Positions 13,610 to 21,608 of a stretch of DNA of 27,815 bases are shown here, piece by piece; position 1 is the stretch's first letter; every line of letters begins with the position of its first letter. Below the pieces are notes generated by a model. It was not told the origin of the DNA. It worked only from the letters and a program-made list of their open reading frames with translations, and did no database searches. The stretch spans positions 1 to 27,815 of the IMG/VR virus record IMGVR_UViG_3300034018_000076; one strand, given 5' to 3'. The stretch is from a virus. The position numbers and the translations under genes are program-made.

Positions 13610-14518
13610 TTATTTCACCCCATAAACACGGACAGAGCCCGCGTCAAAGTTTCCGGCTGAAGTTGTGAGGCTAATGCTTGTGCTGTCTGTAGTTAAACCA
13701 GATGGTGCAGCATTAACAAAGCCAGTAGACCCACAAGACACAGCGACCCCGTTAGTTAAGTCAATTTGGACACTACCAGATGCGGTGGATGATGCAGCAA
13801 TAGTAGCACTTAGGTGAGAACCTGCTAACCGCATAGCTGCCGTTACAGTAAAAGACACCACATTGTAGACAAGAAGCAAAAACTTATACGACGTTAGCGT
13901 TAGGCCAGACAGAGTAACTGTTGAGCCACTGGTTGTCGCAATGGTCCCAAGGTGGGTGTAGCTGTCCGCAGAAGCCCAACTCGGAGCCGCGCCAGAGCCG
14001 CCAGAAGTCAGCACTTGGCCGGACGTGCCGTAGTTTGCCCCGCCAATGCCGATCTGGCCTGCGGATGCGATACGCATACGCTCCGTGCTAGCAGTATACA
14101 GCAAAAGGTTGTTACCGCTGTCATATGCGATCCGGCCACCGTCAGTGTCAGACGTTTTTCCCAGATCAAGAACCGCAGTGTTGGCATCTCCGCTGGTCAC
14201 ACGGGCAACGGTGTCCCCTGTAGACAAGACATGAAGCAACGCACTTGGGCTGCTCGTCCCGATCCCTACGCTGCCTGCCGTAAACGATGGCGAACCAGTG
14301 GTTTGGTCAATCACCATCAGATCAAGCCAAGCACTGTTCGATTCGTTCCGAATGTGCAGGATATTGGTGTCCGTCTCATACCAAAACATGTTGGCGTATG
14401 TCGTGGTTGGTGCGGTAGCACTAGAGTTCTGAGTTACAATAGCAGCAAGCGCATTGTTCAAATCAGCCCTAAAGTTAGGTGCTGTCTGGTTGTCAATAAC
14501 ATAGTCATGGGTTGCCAT
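13610..14518 (-). CDS. Tail fiber / receptor-binding protein
   Basis: This 302-residue protein probably contacts the host surface. It is rich in Ser, Thr, Gly and Ala and predicted to be beta-structured. The fiber repeat VGIGTSSPSALLHV (about 93-106), and later ERMRIASAGQIGIGG, are hallmarks of phage tail fiber shafts and heads. The C-terminal third (TSGSTVTLSGLTLTSYKF onward) looks like a beta-sandwich head. No intramolecular chaperone peptidase motif was seen. It sits between the tail tip protein and the small fiber-associated gene. The start has AAAGGA followed by the ACCCGACATG context shared with two other late genes. Confidence 0.85.
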   Translation of the reverse strand: MATHDYVIDNQTAPNFRADLNNALAAIVTQNSSATAPTTTYANMFWYETDTNILHIRNESNSAWLDLMVIDQTTGSPSFTAGSVGIGTSSPSALLHVLSTGDTVARVTSGDANTAVLDLGKTSDTDGGRIAYDSGNNLLLYTASTERMRIASAGQIGIGGANYGTSGQVLTSGGSGAAPSWASADSYTHLGTIATTSGSTVTLSGLTLTSYKFLLLVYNVVSFTVTAAMRLAGSHLSATIAASSTASGSVQIDLTNGVAVSCGSTGFVNAAPSGLTTDSTSISLTTSAGNFDAGSVRVYGVK

Positions 14519-14529
14519 GTCGGGTTCCT

Positions 14530-17076
14530 TTAGTTATGTTGCACAATGGCATCAAGGCTTGTGATGCTTGGGGTGATGTTTACAGATTGGCTAGAAAGTT
14601 CAATCTTGTACTTAGCAGCCCTTGCATAAAAGTCCCCAACTTTGAGTTCTTGCCAAGCTGACCAAGTGGGGGTTCCAGCCGGATTGTCTTGTGTTGTGGC
14701 AATATAAACAACCACGTTTGTGTCGTCAATCTGAGAGCCACCAGTGAAATCATCAAACAACCCCGGCAGAGTGTCAAACAAACCGGGAAGGTTATCCCAC
14801 AAACCCGCAGACCTATCCAGACGAGTAATGTCTACGTCAACCCTAGACCTAAACCTACGAACAGAACCAGTGTCAATATAGCCACTAAACTCATAGGTCG
14901 CAGTGAAAGGGGCAGTCCCAGAGACTGTGGTGATCTCAAGGTTGCTGCCAACAACAGAACAAGCAGTTTTAGTTCCGGGGAAGGTTGGGTCTTCCGTATC
15001 GGTCAAGGTTGTGGTAAACGCTTCAAGTGCAGCAGCAGGGACTGTAACAGACGTAAAGTTCTCAGAGATGTTACCAGTCTTATCGTAGGCCCTAATCATA
15101 TAGGTTCCCGGTTTAGCAGGAACAGCCACAGAAGCACCGGGACGAGGGACTTTCTCTACATAGGTGACAGCGCCAGCCCAGTCAGCACCACTTTCATCAA
15201 CAGAGTGACGTATACGGTAAAAGGACAAATCAAGGTCAGGAACAGGGTTCCAGTTAAGATTTATTGTGGAACCATTCAACTGTGCAGAAAGACCTGTTAC
15301 ATCAGAAGGTGGGAAAGCAAGACCTGCCACAACAAAATTTGTATAGTTTTCCCAGTCACCTTTGACACCAAGGAAACTGTAAGCCCTAGCACGAATATCG
15401 TAGAAGTCGTCAAACACATCTAGGATTTCAAAGCGACCAAGATCACCAACACCAACCACAGACCAATCTGTTTCAGATGATCTTTTGAACTGAACCTCTA
15501 CTCGTTCAACAGCAAAGGGTGTAGAAGATGTCACATCAACATAGATAACATTTGTGAGGTGTTCATTGATAATCCTAACTTCACTGTCTAGGGCAATACC
15601 AATGGCAGGAACAAGGAAGGGGCTAGGAAGAGTTGTGTTGTTGCTCTCAAAGACAGAGGCACTTTCATCTGTGAACACAGCAGAACTGATTTCCCGAAGC
15701 GTCATCTGAACTTGCAGGTCAAGCCCCTCAGTCAAACCAAAGGTCCAGTTAGTCACTTCAAAGGCTTTGTTGCTCCAACCGAAACGAGTGTTGTTCACAT
15801 AGACAAAATCACCCACATCAACTTGGAAAGCCTTCAAGCCAAAGGAAGCAGAGAAGGTCAACTGTTCACGGTTACGACGAAGTGCAATGTTAGCAATACG
15901 CTGCGCAGTCTTAGATGAAGTCGTAAATGGCAACGAAAAATCAAGAGTGTTGACAAGGTTATTGTCAGCCGTCACAAAAGCAGGATCACTTACGACAGGA
16001 TAATCAGCCTCTTGCCAATCACTCTCAGCACCCTTGAACTTGCCTTTGACAGTGTTGAAGTTGCTTCTACGAGAGTGTCTAGTAGACAGGCTGATACCAC
16101 TACGAAGATCGTTCTCGTCAAGGGTGATAGTTGGTGTGGTATACCTAGCAGCCTTCATACGCCACTTGCCTTGAGAGTACCACAACAAACCCCCCATAGA
16201 GGTAAGCATGTCTGAAAGGATTTGGCTAGGCTCAAAGCTGGTTACAAAGTTACCATTGCAAGTGTAACGCTTTTGGCTGTCAACAGTATCATCGCACCAA
16301 TCAGCAGCATCTTCTACAAGATTATCTTCGATGCTACCAGAAGGTTGATCCAAACCATAATCAGAAGCGATGTAGTCTCTCAGACACAACGCCGGATTAT
16401 CTGACCAAGCAGTGGTGCTAGTACGAGGGTCAAAGACCTTCTTACCACGGATAGTTGCTGAGACAGCAGGGATACCATTAGGGAAAGCGTCTGCATTGTA
16501 TTTGAAACGGACATACAAGTAAGCGATACCTTGCAGCCTGTGGGCAGAGGTCCAACGACCATCAGTCAGGGCAGAGGTTTCACTGATAAGGTCTGCATCA
16601 GCAGTTTGTGTTGTAGTTCCAAAATAACGCTTGATACGGACAAAGCCATTATAGCGAGAGGGTGAAGTCACATTACCGTTCACATCAAGGGTAACAACTT
16701 CATCATTCAAATAGATTTCTTGATAGCTATCGACTTCGTGACCAGCAAAGGCCATGATGCGATGAAGAAACTCATTGTTTGTGCCTGTAGAGGCATCATA
16801 GACACGAACACCACCAACACGAACTTCGCCATAGATTATCTGGTGGTCTAGGGCTGCACCACTTTCACCAGCAATGCTGTAACCACGAGAAGTTGCACCA
16901 AGACTGGGTTTAGGGGTCAAGGCGTTAAGGGCCACACCCATTGCGGTAGAAATAAGGAAGTGAGTGAAAAAGGTTCCAGCCGCTCCAGCACCAAGAAGGA
17001 AACCTCCAAGAAGCGTTCCCCCTGAAAGGGCTGTCATCCCGGCAGAGACAAGTCCAATAATTGCAGATGCAGCCAT
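14530..17076 (-). CDS. Tail tip / central fiber protein (lambda J-like)
   Basis: At 848 residues this is the largest tail gene. The first 55 residues are hydrophobic and Gly-rich (GLVSAGMTALSGGTLLGGF), likely inserted in the tip. ALDHQIIYGEVRVGGVRVYD (about 74-93) and ATIRGKKVFDPRT match the hub domains of J-like tip proteins. A fibronectin III-like domain begins near residue 589 (PPSDVTGLSAQLN, then INLNWNPVPDLDLSFYRIR). Near 760-780 a short tandem of LWD/LFD units (LPGLFD repeated) occurs. J-type proteins close the tail tip and bind the receptor or eject DNA. The gene order chaperones, tape measure, minor tail proteins, J is standard. A GNAT gene is inserted just upstream. Confidence 0.9.
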   Translation of the reverse strand: MAASAIIGLVSAGMTALSGGTLLGGFLLGAGAAGTFFTHFLISTAMGVALNALTPKPSLGATSRGYSIAGESGAALDHQIIYGEVRVGGVRVYDASTGTNNEFLHRIMAFAGHEVDSYQEIYLNDEVVTLDVNGNVTSPSRYNGFVRIKRYFGTTTQTADADLISETSALTDGRWTSAHRLQGIAYLYVRFKYNADAFPNGIPAVSATIRGKKVFDPRTSTTAWSDNPALCLRDYIASDYGLDQPSGSIEDNLVEDAADWCDDTVDSQKRYTCNGNFVTSFEPSQILSDMLTSMGGLLWYSQGKWRMKAARYTTPTITLDENDLRSGISLSTRHSRRSNFNTVKGKFKGAESDWQEADYPVVSDPAFVTADNNLVNTLDFSLPFTTSSKTAQRIANIALRRNREQLTFSASFGLKAFQVDVGDFVYVNNTRFGWSNKAFEVTNWTFGLTEGLDLQVQMTLREISSAVFTDESASVFESNNTTLPSPFLVPAIGIALDSEVRIINEHLTNVIYVDVTSSTPFAVERVEVQFKRSSETDWSVVGVGDLGRFEILDVFDDFYDIRARAYSFLGVKGDWENYTNFVVAGLAFPPSDVTGLSAQLNGSTINLNWNPVPDLDLSFYRIRHSVDESGADWAGAVTYVEKVPRPGASVAVPAKPGTYMIRAYDKTGNISENFTSVTVPAAALEAFTTTLTDTEDPTFPGTKTACSVVGSNLEITTVSGTAPFTATYEFSGYIDTGSVRRFRSRVDVDITRLDRSAGLWDNLPGLFDTLPGLFDDFTGGSQIDDTNVVVYIATTQDNPAGTPTWSAWQELKVGDFYARAAKYKIELSSQSVNITPSITSLDAIVQHN

Positions 17077-17077
17077 T

Positions 17078-17521
17078 CTAGTTCAACCTCTTCTCAAATT
17101 TGGTCTCGACTTTGACATAACCAAGCCTAGACAAGAGGCTAGAAATATCAAACCTCTCTGTGTAAGTTATTTGCAACTGTTCAAACCCATCTTCTCGAAG
17201 ACATGCCTCCACAAACTTAAACAGCTTTGCCCCAACAAGACCTTTTCTGTGGTCAGGGTGAAGGAAGATAACATCATTGGCAACAATAAACTTACCTTTG
17301 GAGTGAAGGCTGGGGCTTATTACAACAGAAAAATACCCTACAAGTTTGTCCTCAGACCTTGCAGTAAACACCTTTAAGGCTTCATTGTCTTCTAAAACTT
17401 GATAAAGTTCCCAATCTGGGTCAAGAGGGAACCTGCCCACTTCTGACCAATCTAGGAACAACAGTTCAGAGACTTCTGGGATAACTTTGTATAGAGGTTC
17501 TTGTTGGTAGGTAATAGGCAT
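17078..17521 (-). CDS. GNAT family N-acetyltransferase
   Basis: This protein is predicted to transfer an acetyl group from acetyl-CoA to an amine. The acetyl-CoA site appears as FLHPDHRKGLVGAKLFKFVE (roughly residues 85-104), the R/Q-x-x-G-x-G/A loop of GNAT motif A, after the FTARSEDKLVGYFSVVIS beta strands and before the LLSRLGYVKVE motif B end. ATG 17521 is chosen because GGAGG lies 8 bases upstream within the ACCCGACATG context; an in-frame ATG at 17536 would add five residues. Length is 147 residues. It lies between tail tip genes, where enzyme genes are unusual. The substrate may be a virion protein or a host factor; sequence does not say. Confidence 0.82.
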   Translation of the reverse strand: MPITYQQEPLYKVIPEVSELLFLDWSEVGRFPLDPDWELYQVLEDNEALKVFTARSEDKLVGYFSVVISPSLHSKGKFIVANDVIFLHPDHRKGLVGAKLFKFVEACLREDGFEQLQITYTERFDISSLLSRLGYVKVETKFEKRLN

Positions 17522-17538
17522 GTCGGGTGCCTCCAATA

Positions 17539-18093
17539 TTAGCTGGCAGTTCTTCCCCAGAAGATTTCTTTGTCTTGAAGGGAAGCTACAAACTCTAGGC
17601 CCCTGTCGCTAGGGAAGCGAGACTTCTGATCCTCATTGGTAAAGCGTCTAACAACAGGGCGCTCAAGTTTAATCAAGACGTTCTCAACAGTCACAGAGAT
17701 TGTTGCAGTAGAAGACTCTTCTGAGATGTTCATCTGGTCTAGTTCACCAGCAAAGACCTCTGCGTAGTCACTAGGTGCGCTAGTCATACCAAAGTAGATA
17801 CGACACTCACGACCTTGATAAGGCTCAGTAAGGGCTAACGACAAGAAAGTGGAAGGGATACCACTCATCGTAATGGTAGCACCCTTAGCCTCAATCTCTG
17901 TGGTTTCCTCAACAGAGGATACATTCAACAGTTGACCTGCACCAAGATATGTCTTAGCACCAATCGTCAAATCACCATAGCCTGACCACACATACAGAGG
18001 GCCACTAGAGAAATCAATGTCAATGGCAAAGAAGGGGTAAACAACGCCATCGTCAAGAGAGGCTAGAAGGCTTGCAGAGATGTCTCTACTCAT
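17539..18093 (-). CDS. Minor tail / tail hub protein (DUF2163-like region)
   Basis: This 184-residue beta-rich protein begins SRDISASLLASLDDGVVYPFFAI-like text and continues GPLYVWSGYGDLTIGAKTYLG, which is typical of a phage tip-complex family found between the tape measure and J genes. Later strands (YQGRECRIYFGMTSA, AEVFAGELDQM, ATISVTVENVLIKLERP) fit a beta-barrel hub protein. It overlaps the upstream minor tail gene by ATGA. The exact family name is an inference; the position in the tail tip module is clear. Confidence 0.75.
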   Translation of the reverse strand: MSRDISASLLASLDDGVVYPFFAIDIDFSSGPLYVWSGYGDLTIGAKTYLGAGQLLNVSSVEETTEIEAKGATITMSGIPSTFLSLALTEPYQGRECRIYFGMTSAPSDYAEVFAGELDQMNISEESSTATISVTVENVLIKLERPVVRRFTNEDQKSRFPSDRGLEFVASLQDKEIFWGRTAS

Positions 18094-18674
18094 AGTGCCT
18101 CCACACAGTCAAAGGTGATGCCATACGAACTGATCTCGTTGATGCTCCACTGAGTGATGTTGTCCTTGAGACGGAACCTTCCCTTGGCTTCTGTAAGGTC
18201 TACAGCAGCATCAGTTACACTCTCACGAAGTGCAGGCCAGATTTCAATAGTACCAGTACCAGAACGATCCTGAACTACCTTGTGAAGACGAGTAGACGAA
18301 CCACTTCCAAGGGAGATATAATCACCAGCCAACAGAGTGCCAGTCATAGTGATTGTGGGAGAAGTGCTTCCAGCCGTTCCAGTAAGGGTAGCCGAGGTAG
18401 CAGTGCCACGAGGGGCAGGACAGTTAGGGTCGGACAACAAGAAAGTCCCCACCTGACCATAGAGGCTCAGAAGGAAAGCAACCCAACTCTCAGCATCCTG
18501 CCTCTTCATAGGTGGGAGAGAGATAGATGCAGCCCACCTTTGACCGGGATGGGCTACAACTTGTTGTTGGAATGTAAAGGGGGATTGACTAATAGCTACA
18601 GCGTTTTCAGCCATAAGGGTAATGTTGGCAATACCAATATTAGTCGGGGTATTCAAAGGATACGAGATCGCCAA
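18090..18674 (-). CDS. Minor tail protein, distal tail region
   Basis: This 194-residue protein starts at TTG 18674 with GGAG 7 bases upstream. The N-terminal part (SPFTFQQQVVAHPGQRWAAS) and MKRQDAESWVAFLLSLYGQ are typical of a minor tail protein that follows the tape measure in many siphoviruses. A Gly/Thr/Ser-rich beta insert (about 91-120) is followed by DYISLGSGSSTRLHKVV. The C-terminus (SSYGITFDCVEAL) is beta. It is probably part of the distal tail ring. It ends in an ATGA overlap with the next tip gene. Confidence 0.75.
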   Translation of the reverse strand: MAISYPLNTPTNIGIANITLMAENAVAISQSPFTFQQQVVAHPGQRWAASISLPPMKRQDAESWVAFLLSLYGQVGTFLLSDPNCPAPRGTATSATLTGTAGSTSPTITMTGTLLAGDYISLGSGSSTRLHKVVQDRSGTGTIEIWPALRESVTDAAVDLTEAKGRFRLKDNITQWSINEISSYGITFDCVEAL

Positions 18675-18685
18675 TTATTTTCTCC

Positions 18686-20755
18686 TCATGTAAAGGCGGC
18701 TTTCATTTGACCACCACGAAGACGGGCATCAATAACAGCAGCTTTTGTAGCATTAGTAATCTGTGGGATCATCTTAGCAACTTCGGCACGAACCATAGCA
18801 GCGTCACTACCCGTCACAGAGATGTTGTTGTTGACAACAGTAGTACCGTTACCACCAGCAGCATTAGCAGTCTGGTTAGCATTGACAACAGTGCCAGAGT
18901 GACGAGGGATGACCAGTTCAGGGCCATTCTCACCTACGAGGTAAGATTTACCCGGCATTACGGAACCACCAGTTGCCAACTGTCCAGTAAAGGCTTTGCC
19001 AAGGAAACCTACAAGACCTGAACCAGTTCCTTTAGCAACATCAAAAGAACCTACGAGACGCTGAACCACAAGGACATTATAGAGTTCTTTGATAATGTCT
19101 CGTGCCATAATTCTGAAAGCGTCCTTGACAGACTTAGTGCCATCAACCATAGCCATAAAGCCACTCTCAAGAGAGCCTTCAATAGATTGGAGGATAGTCT
19201 GTCTTTCTTTCTCAGCAGCAGTAAGTTCTTTGGTGAGTTCAATCTCTTTACGAAGGTCTGCTTGACGACCACCTCCACCACCACTGGGGGTATCAATGAG
19301 GTTTTCATCCAACAGGGCGGGGGCGCGACGAGGGCGAGTAGCAGCAGCGGGATTATTCCAGAGAGGTCCAATTGCAGAGATTTCTCTGAAGCGGTCAAAG
19401 ACACTCTTTGCATAATCCGACATGTTCTCTTGAACATTTAGGGTGACATTCAAAGCCATTCCATTGATAGTGTCAAGGACACTTTTAATACCTTCTAGAG
19501 AGGCTTTCCAACGATCAGCTTCAGCTTTGGCTTCCCGGTAAGCATTACGCTCTTCGTTTGCCCTACGTCTTGCAGCCGTTTCTAGTTGTTGCTGATAGGT
19601 GACAGCTTTGATAGCTTCATCGTTCTTGTCGATTTCAACTTGCAAGAGTGCTTTTTGTTCGTTTACTTGTTCAGCAAAACCTGCACCTCTACCACCAAGG
19701 CTTTGAAGGTCATTAAGCCTTTCTTGAAGAACAGTTCTCTGTTCTAAAAGGGTGTTCAAATTGTTCTGGACAATTTGTTCTTCCACGGTAGATATGCCAG
19801 TGGCCTCCATTTGACGAGCAAGACGCAACTGCTCTACTCTGGCAATAAGAGCATCATATGCTTGGGCTTGTTTGTCTATACCGTTAGCGGCTTTATCACT
19901 TTCAGCACCAGAGTTGGCAAAAGCCATTGCAAGCATAGCCAAGAGTGGAACTAGGATAGTTACCCCAGCAATAGCTGTTGACATACTTATGCTAAAGGCT
20001 ATAAAGCTAAGTCTGGATGCCAACAGTGCAGGGGACATGATGTAGAGTAAACCAGTCAACTGTGTGGCTTGTTGGCTAAATGCAACTAGTGGGTTTGTGC
20101 CACCCTGAATTTGAACCAAGAAGTCACTGACCTGATAGCCAGTCTGTTGTGCAGCCATGCCAAACTTGTTCATACCTGTTGAGGTCTGATTGACGTGTGT
20201 AGCAAAACGATTACCTGCTAGAGCAACTCCGTTTTGGAAGTTCTGGTACTCTACATTAAGAGATTCAACAGCAGCTTCGTGTTGTTTTACAGAAGTCACA
20301 CCAAGTATGTGAGCCTGATTAAGTTCCAACAAAGACTTCTCATACAATTGAGAGGAAGCATAGATTTGGTCATACTTCAAGCGAAGACGCTCAATTTCAC
20401 CTTCCATTGCAGAGGCACTGGCACCAGCCGAAATACCTCTTGCACCCAAACCGAGGTTTCCACCAATCTGAGACTGAAACCTTTGGGCATTAGCGCGGGC
20501 AAGTTGCTCCGCAGCACCACGTTGTTTAACCAGTTCTTGAGTGACCTTTTGTTCTTGAGCAAGACGTTTTGTGGCAGCATCACTCATATATCGAAAGGTT
20601 TCGGCAGTCTTAAGACCCGCACGTTCAAAGGCTTCAAAACTACGGGCCGCAGATTTAGCTGTGCGGTCAACAGCAGACATATCAGATTCAATTTGACGGA
20701 GGGCCTCCCGGCCACGAACTTCAATGGCAATACCAATTGTTCCGAGATCAGCCAT
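18686..20755 (-). CDS. Tape measure protein
   Basis: This 689-residue protein sets tail length and is ejected with the DNA. The N-terminal half is rich in Ala, Gln, Lys and Glu, in long coiled-coil helices (about 20-185). A hydrophobic block (about 235-285, LLYIMSPALLASRLSFIAF and GVTILVPLLAMLAMAFA) is the membrane-inserting part. The C-terminal text YLVGENGPELVIPRHSG near residue 610 is the classic tape measure end, followed by AANAGGNG-like Asn/Gly-rich sequence. At roughly 1.5 angstrom per residue, a tail of about 100 nm is expected. The start overlaps the GT stop (TAATG). Confidence 0.95.
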   Translation of the reverse strand: MADLGTIGIAIEVRGREALRQIESDMSAVDRTAKSAARSFEAFERAGLKTAETFRYMSDAATKRLAQEQKVTQELVKQRGAAEQLARANAQRFQSQIGGNLGLGARGISAGASASAMEGEIERLRLKYDQIYASSQLYEKSLLELNQAHILGVTSVKQHEAAVESLNVEYQNFQNGVALAGNRFATHVNQTSTGMNKFGMAAQQTGYQVSDFLVQIQGGTNPLVAFSQQATQLTGLLYIMSPALLASRLSFIAFSISMSTAIAGVTILVPLLAMLAMAFANSGAESDKAANGIDKQAQAYDALIARVEQLRLARQMEATGISTVEEQIVQNNLNTLLEQRTVLQERLNDLQSLGGRGAGFAEQVNEQKALLQVEIDKNDEAIKAVTYQQQLETAARRRANEERNAYREAKAEADRWKASLEGIKSVLDTINGMALNVTLNVQENMSDYAKSVFDRFREISAIGPLWNNPAAATRPRRAPALLDENLIDTPSGGGGGRQADLRKEIELTKELTAAEKERQTILQSIEGSLESGFMAMVDGTKSVKDAFRIMARDIIKELYNVLVVQRLVGSFDVAKGTGSGLVGFLGKAFTGQLATGGSVMPGKSYLVGENGPELVIPRHSGTVVNANQTANAAGGNGTTVVNNNISVTGSDAAMVRAEVAKMIPQITNATKAAVIDARLRGGQMKAAFT

Positions 20756-21491
20756 TATTTCACCGTCCTTAAGTAAATTGCGTCTATTCGTTTAACTGCC
20801 TCAATTTCCCAAGGCAGTAGTGTGTTCTGTGTCATCCGTTGCCAAGCATCAATCTCTTGGTAACTGATCGGTAAAGGTCCGTTGAACCCTTGACCTCTGG
20901 TGTTGTTGAGCAACAAAAAAGCAGTCCAGACATATTCCAGTAACTCTGGGAACTGTGGTCCCTGTAGAGCCAATGGTGTTAGTCCAGACTGCCTTTCTAC
21001 TTGTTGTAGGTGTTCACGCTCAGTTACACCATCTTTGTCAGGAATAGAGAGTTTGAAATCCCACTCTGCATACTCCTCTAGATCAAGGATCAGCCCTTCA
21101 AAAAAGCTGAGTAATCCTCTTGGGCTTCAAGCACCTGTTGCTTCAACCAAGGGAGTTTGTTGTAAAGGTCAAATGCCTCTGCAACAGAGAATTTAGGAGA
21201 CTTGCCATTAAGCTGGATTGACCAGTCTTTGGTAGTCTTTGCCAACATCTCAAGCGTAGTGTTCTCAAGTTCCTCTGCCGTGAAGGTGATCTTCTTACCT
21301 TTGGCAGCTTTCTGGATACGCTTGTTGGTTTGTTCATGCACCATTGACTTATAGACACTAGAGTGGGGAGCATAAACCGTAATCGTCATTTCCTTACCAT
21401 CATCTTTAGTAAGGGGTTCCTCAGTCAGAGGGTGTTTCAAGTTTACAACAATAGTGTCATCAGTCGGGATCATGTTGAATAGATCGGCCAT
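20755..21491 (-). CDS. Tail assembly chaperone GT fusion made by -1 frameshift
   Basis: The downstream frame is open without a stop from the slippery site (21099-21105) to TAA 20757-20755. A -1 shift there joins the first 131 residues of the G protein to 114 more (EGLILDLEEYAEW onward, ending AIYLRTVK), giving about 245 residues. A TTG at 20973 could be read as an independent start for 72 residues, but it has no convincing ribosome binding site and the open frame runs back exactly to the slip site. The T part carries LLPWEIEAVKRIDAIYL, typical of tail chaperone C-termini. In lambda the same arrangement makes gpGT, which loads tail tube protein on the tape measure. The gene directly precedes the tape measure gene, as expected. 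Confidence 0.85.
21090..21491 (-). CDS. Tail assembly chaperone G
   Basis: This is the unshifted product of 133 residues, ending DYSAFLKG and TGA at 21092-21090. It is acidic and helical in its second half (TFTAEELENTTLEML, SVAEAFDLYNKLPWLKQQVLEAQ), as for other tail chaperones. The start has AAAAGGA followed by the shared ACCCGACATG context. It sits between the major tail protein and tape measure, the usual place for lambda G. The last codons contain the slippery heptamer. Confidence 0.88.
   Translation of the reverse strand: MADLFNMIPTDDTIVVNLKHPLTEEPLTKDDGKEMTITVYAPHSSVYKSMVHEQTNKRIQKAAKGKKITFTAEELENTTLEMLAKTTKDWSIQLNGKSPKFSVAEAFDLYNKLPWLKQQVLEAQEDYSAFLKG
21099..21105 (-). promoter_or_regulatory. 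-1 ribosomal frameshift slippery site T TTT TTG
   Basis: On the coding (-) strand the bases read T TTT TTG in the G frame (gct ttt ttg), an X XXY YYZ heptamer. Slipping back one base allows re-pairing and enters the open T frame, nine bases before the G stop. The position at the end of the first chaperone gene matches programmed frameshift sites of other siphophages. Confidence 0.88.
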
Positions 21492-21569
21492 GTCGGGTGG
21501 TCCTTTTGAGTTGTGTCGGGAAGATTAATTAAACGGGTGAGCCAACCCCCGACAAGCCAGCCCACCCTA

Positions 21570-21607
21570 CCCCGCAGCGAAGCGAGGATTTGTTTACCCC
21601 AGAGGGG
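21570..21607 (-). terminator. Two short hairpins after the major tail gene, possible attenuator
   Basis: Just after the major tail stop on the - strand come a CCCC-TCT-GGGG hairpin (21607-21597) and a 6-bp hairpin CCTCGC-TTCGCT-GCGGGG (21587-21570) with one G-T pair. Neither has a proper U-run. They lie in the 117-base gap (21492-21608) before chaperone G and could reduce read-through or protect the abundant tail tube message. Confidence 0.45.
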
Positions 21608-21608
21608 A

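Noticed and set aside
20755-20973. Independent 72-residue tail gene starting at TTG 20973
   Set aside because: The frame is open back to the slippery heptamer with no start signal of its own, so a frameshift fusion explains it better.
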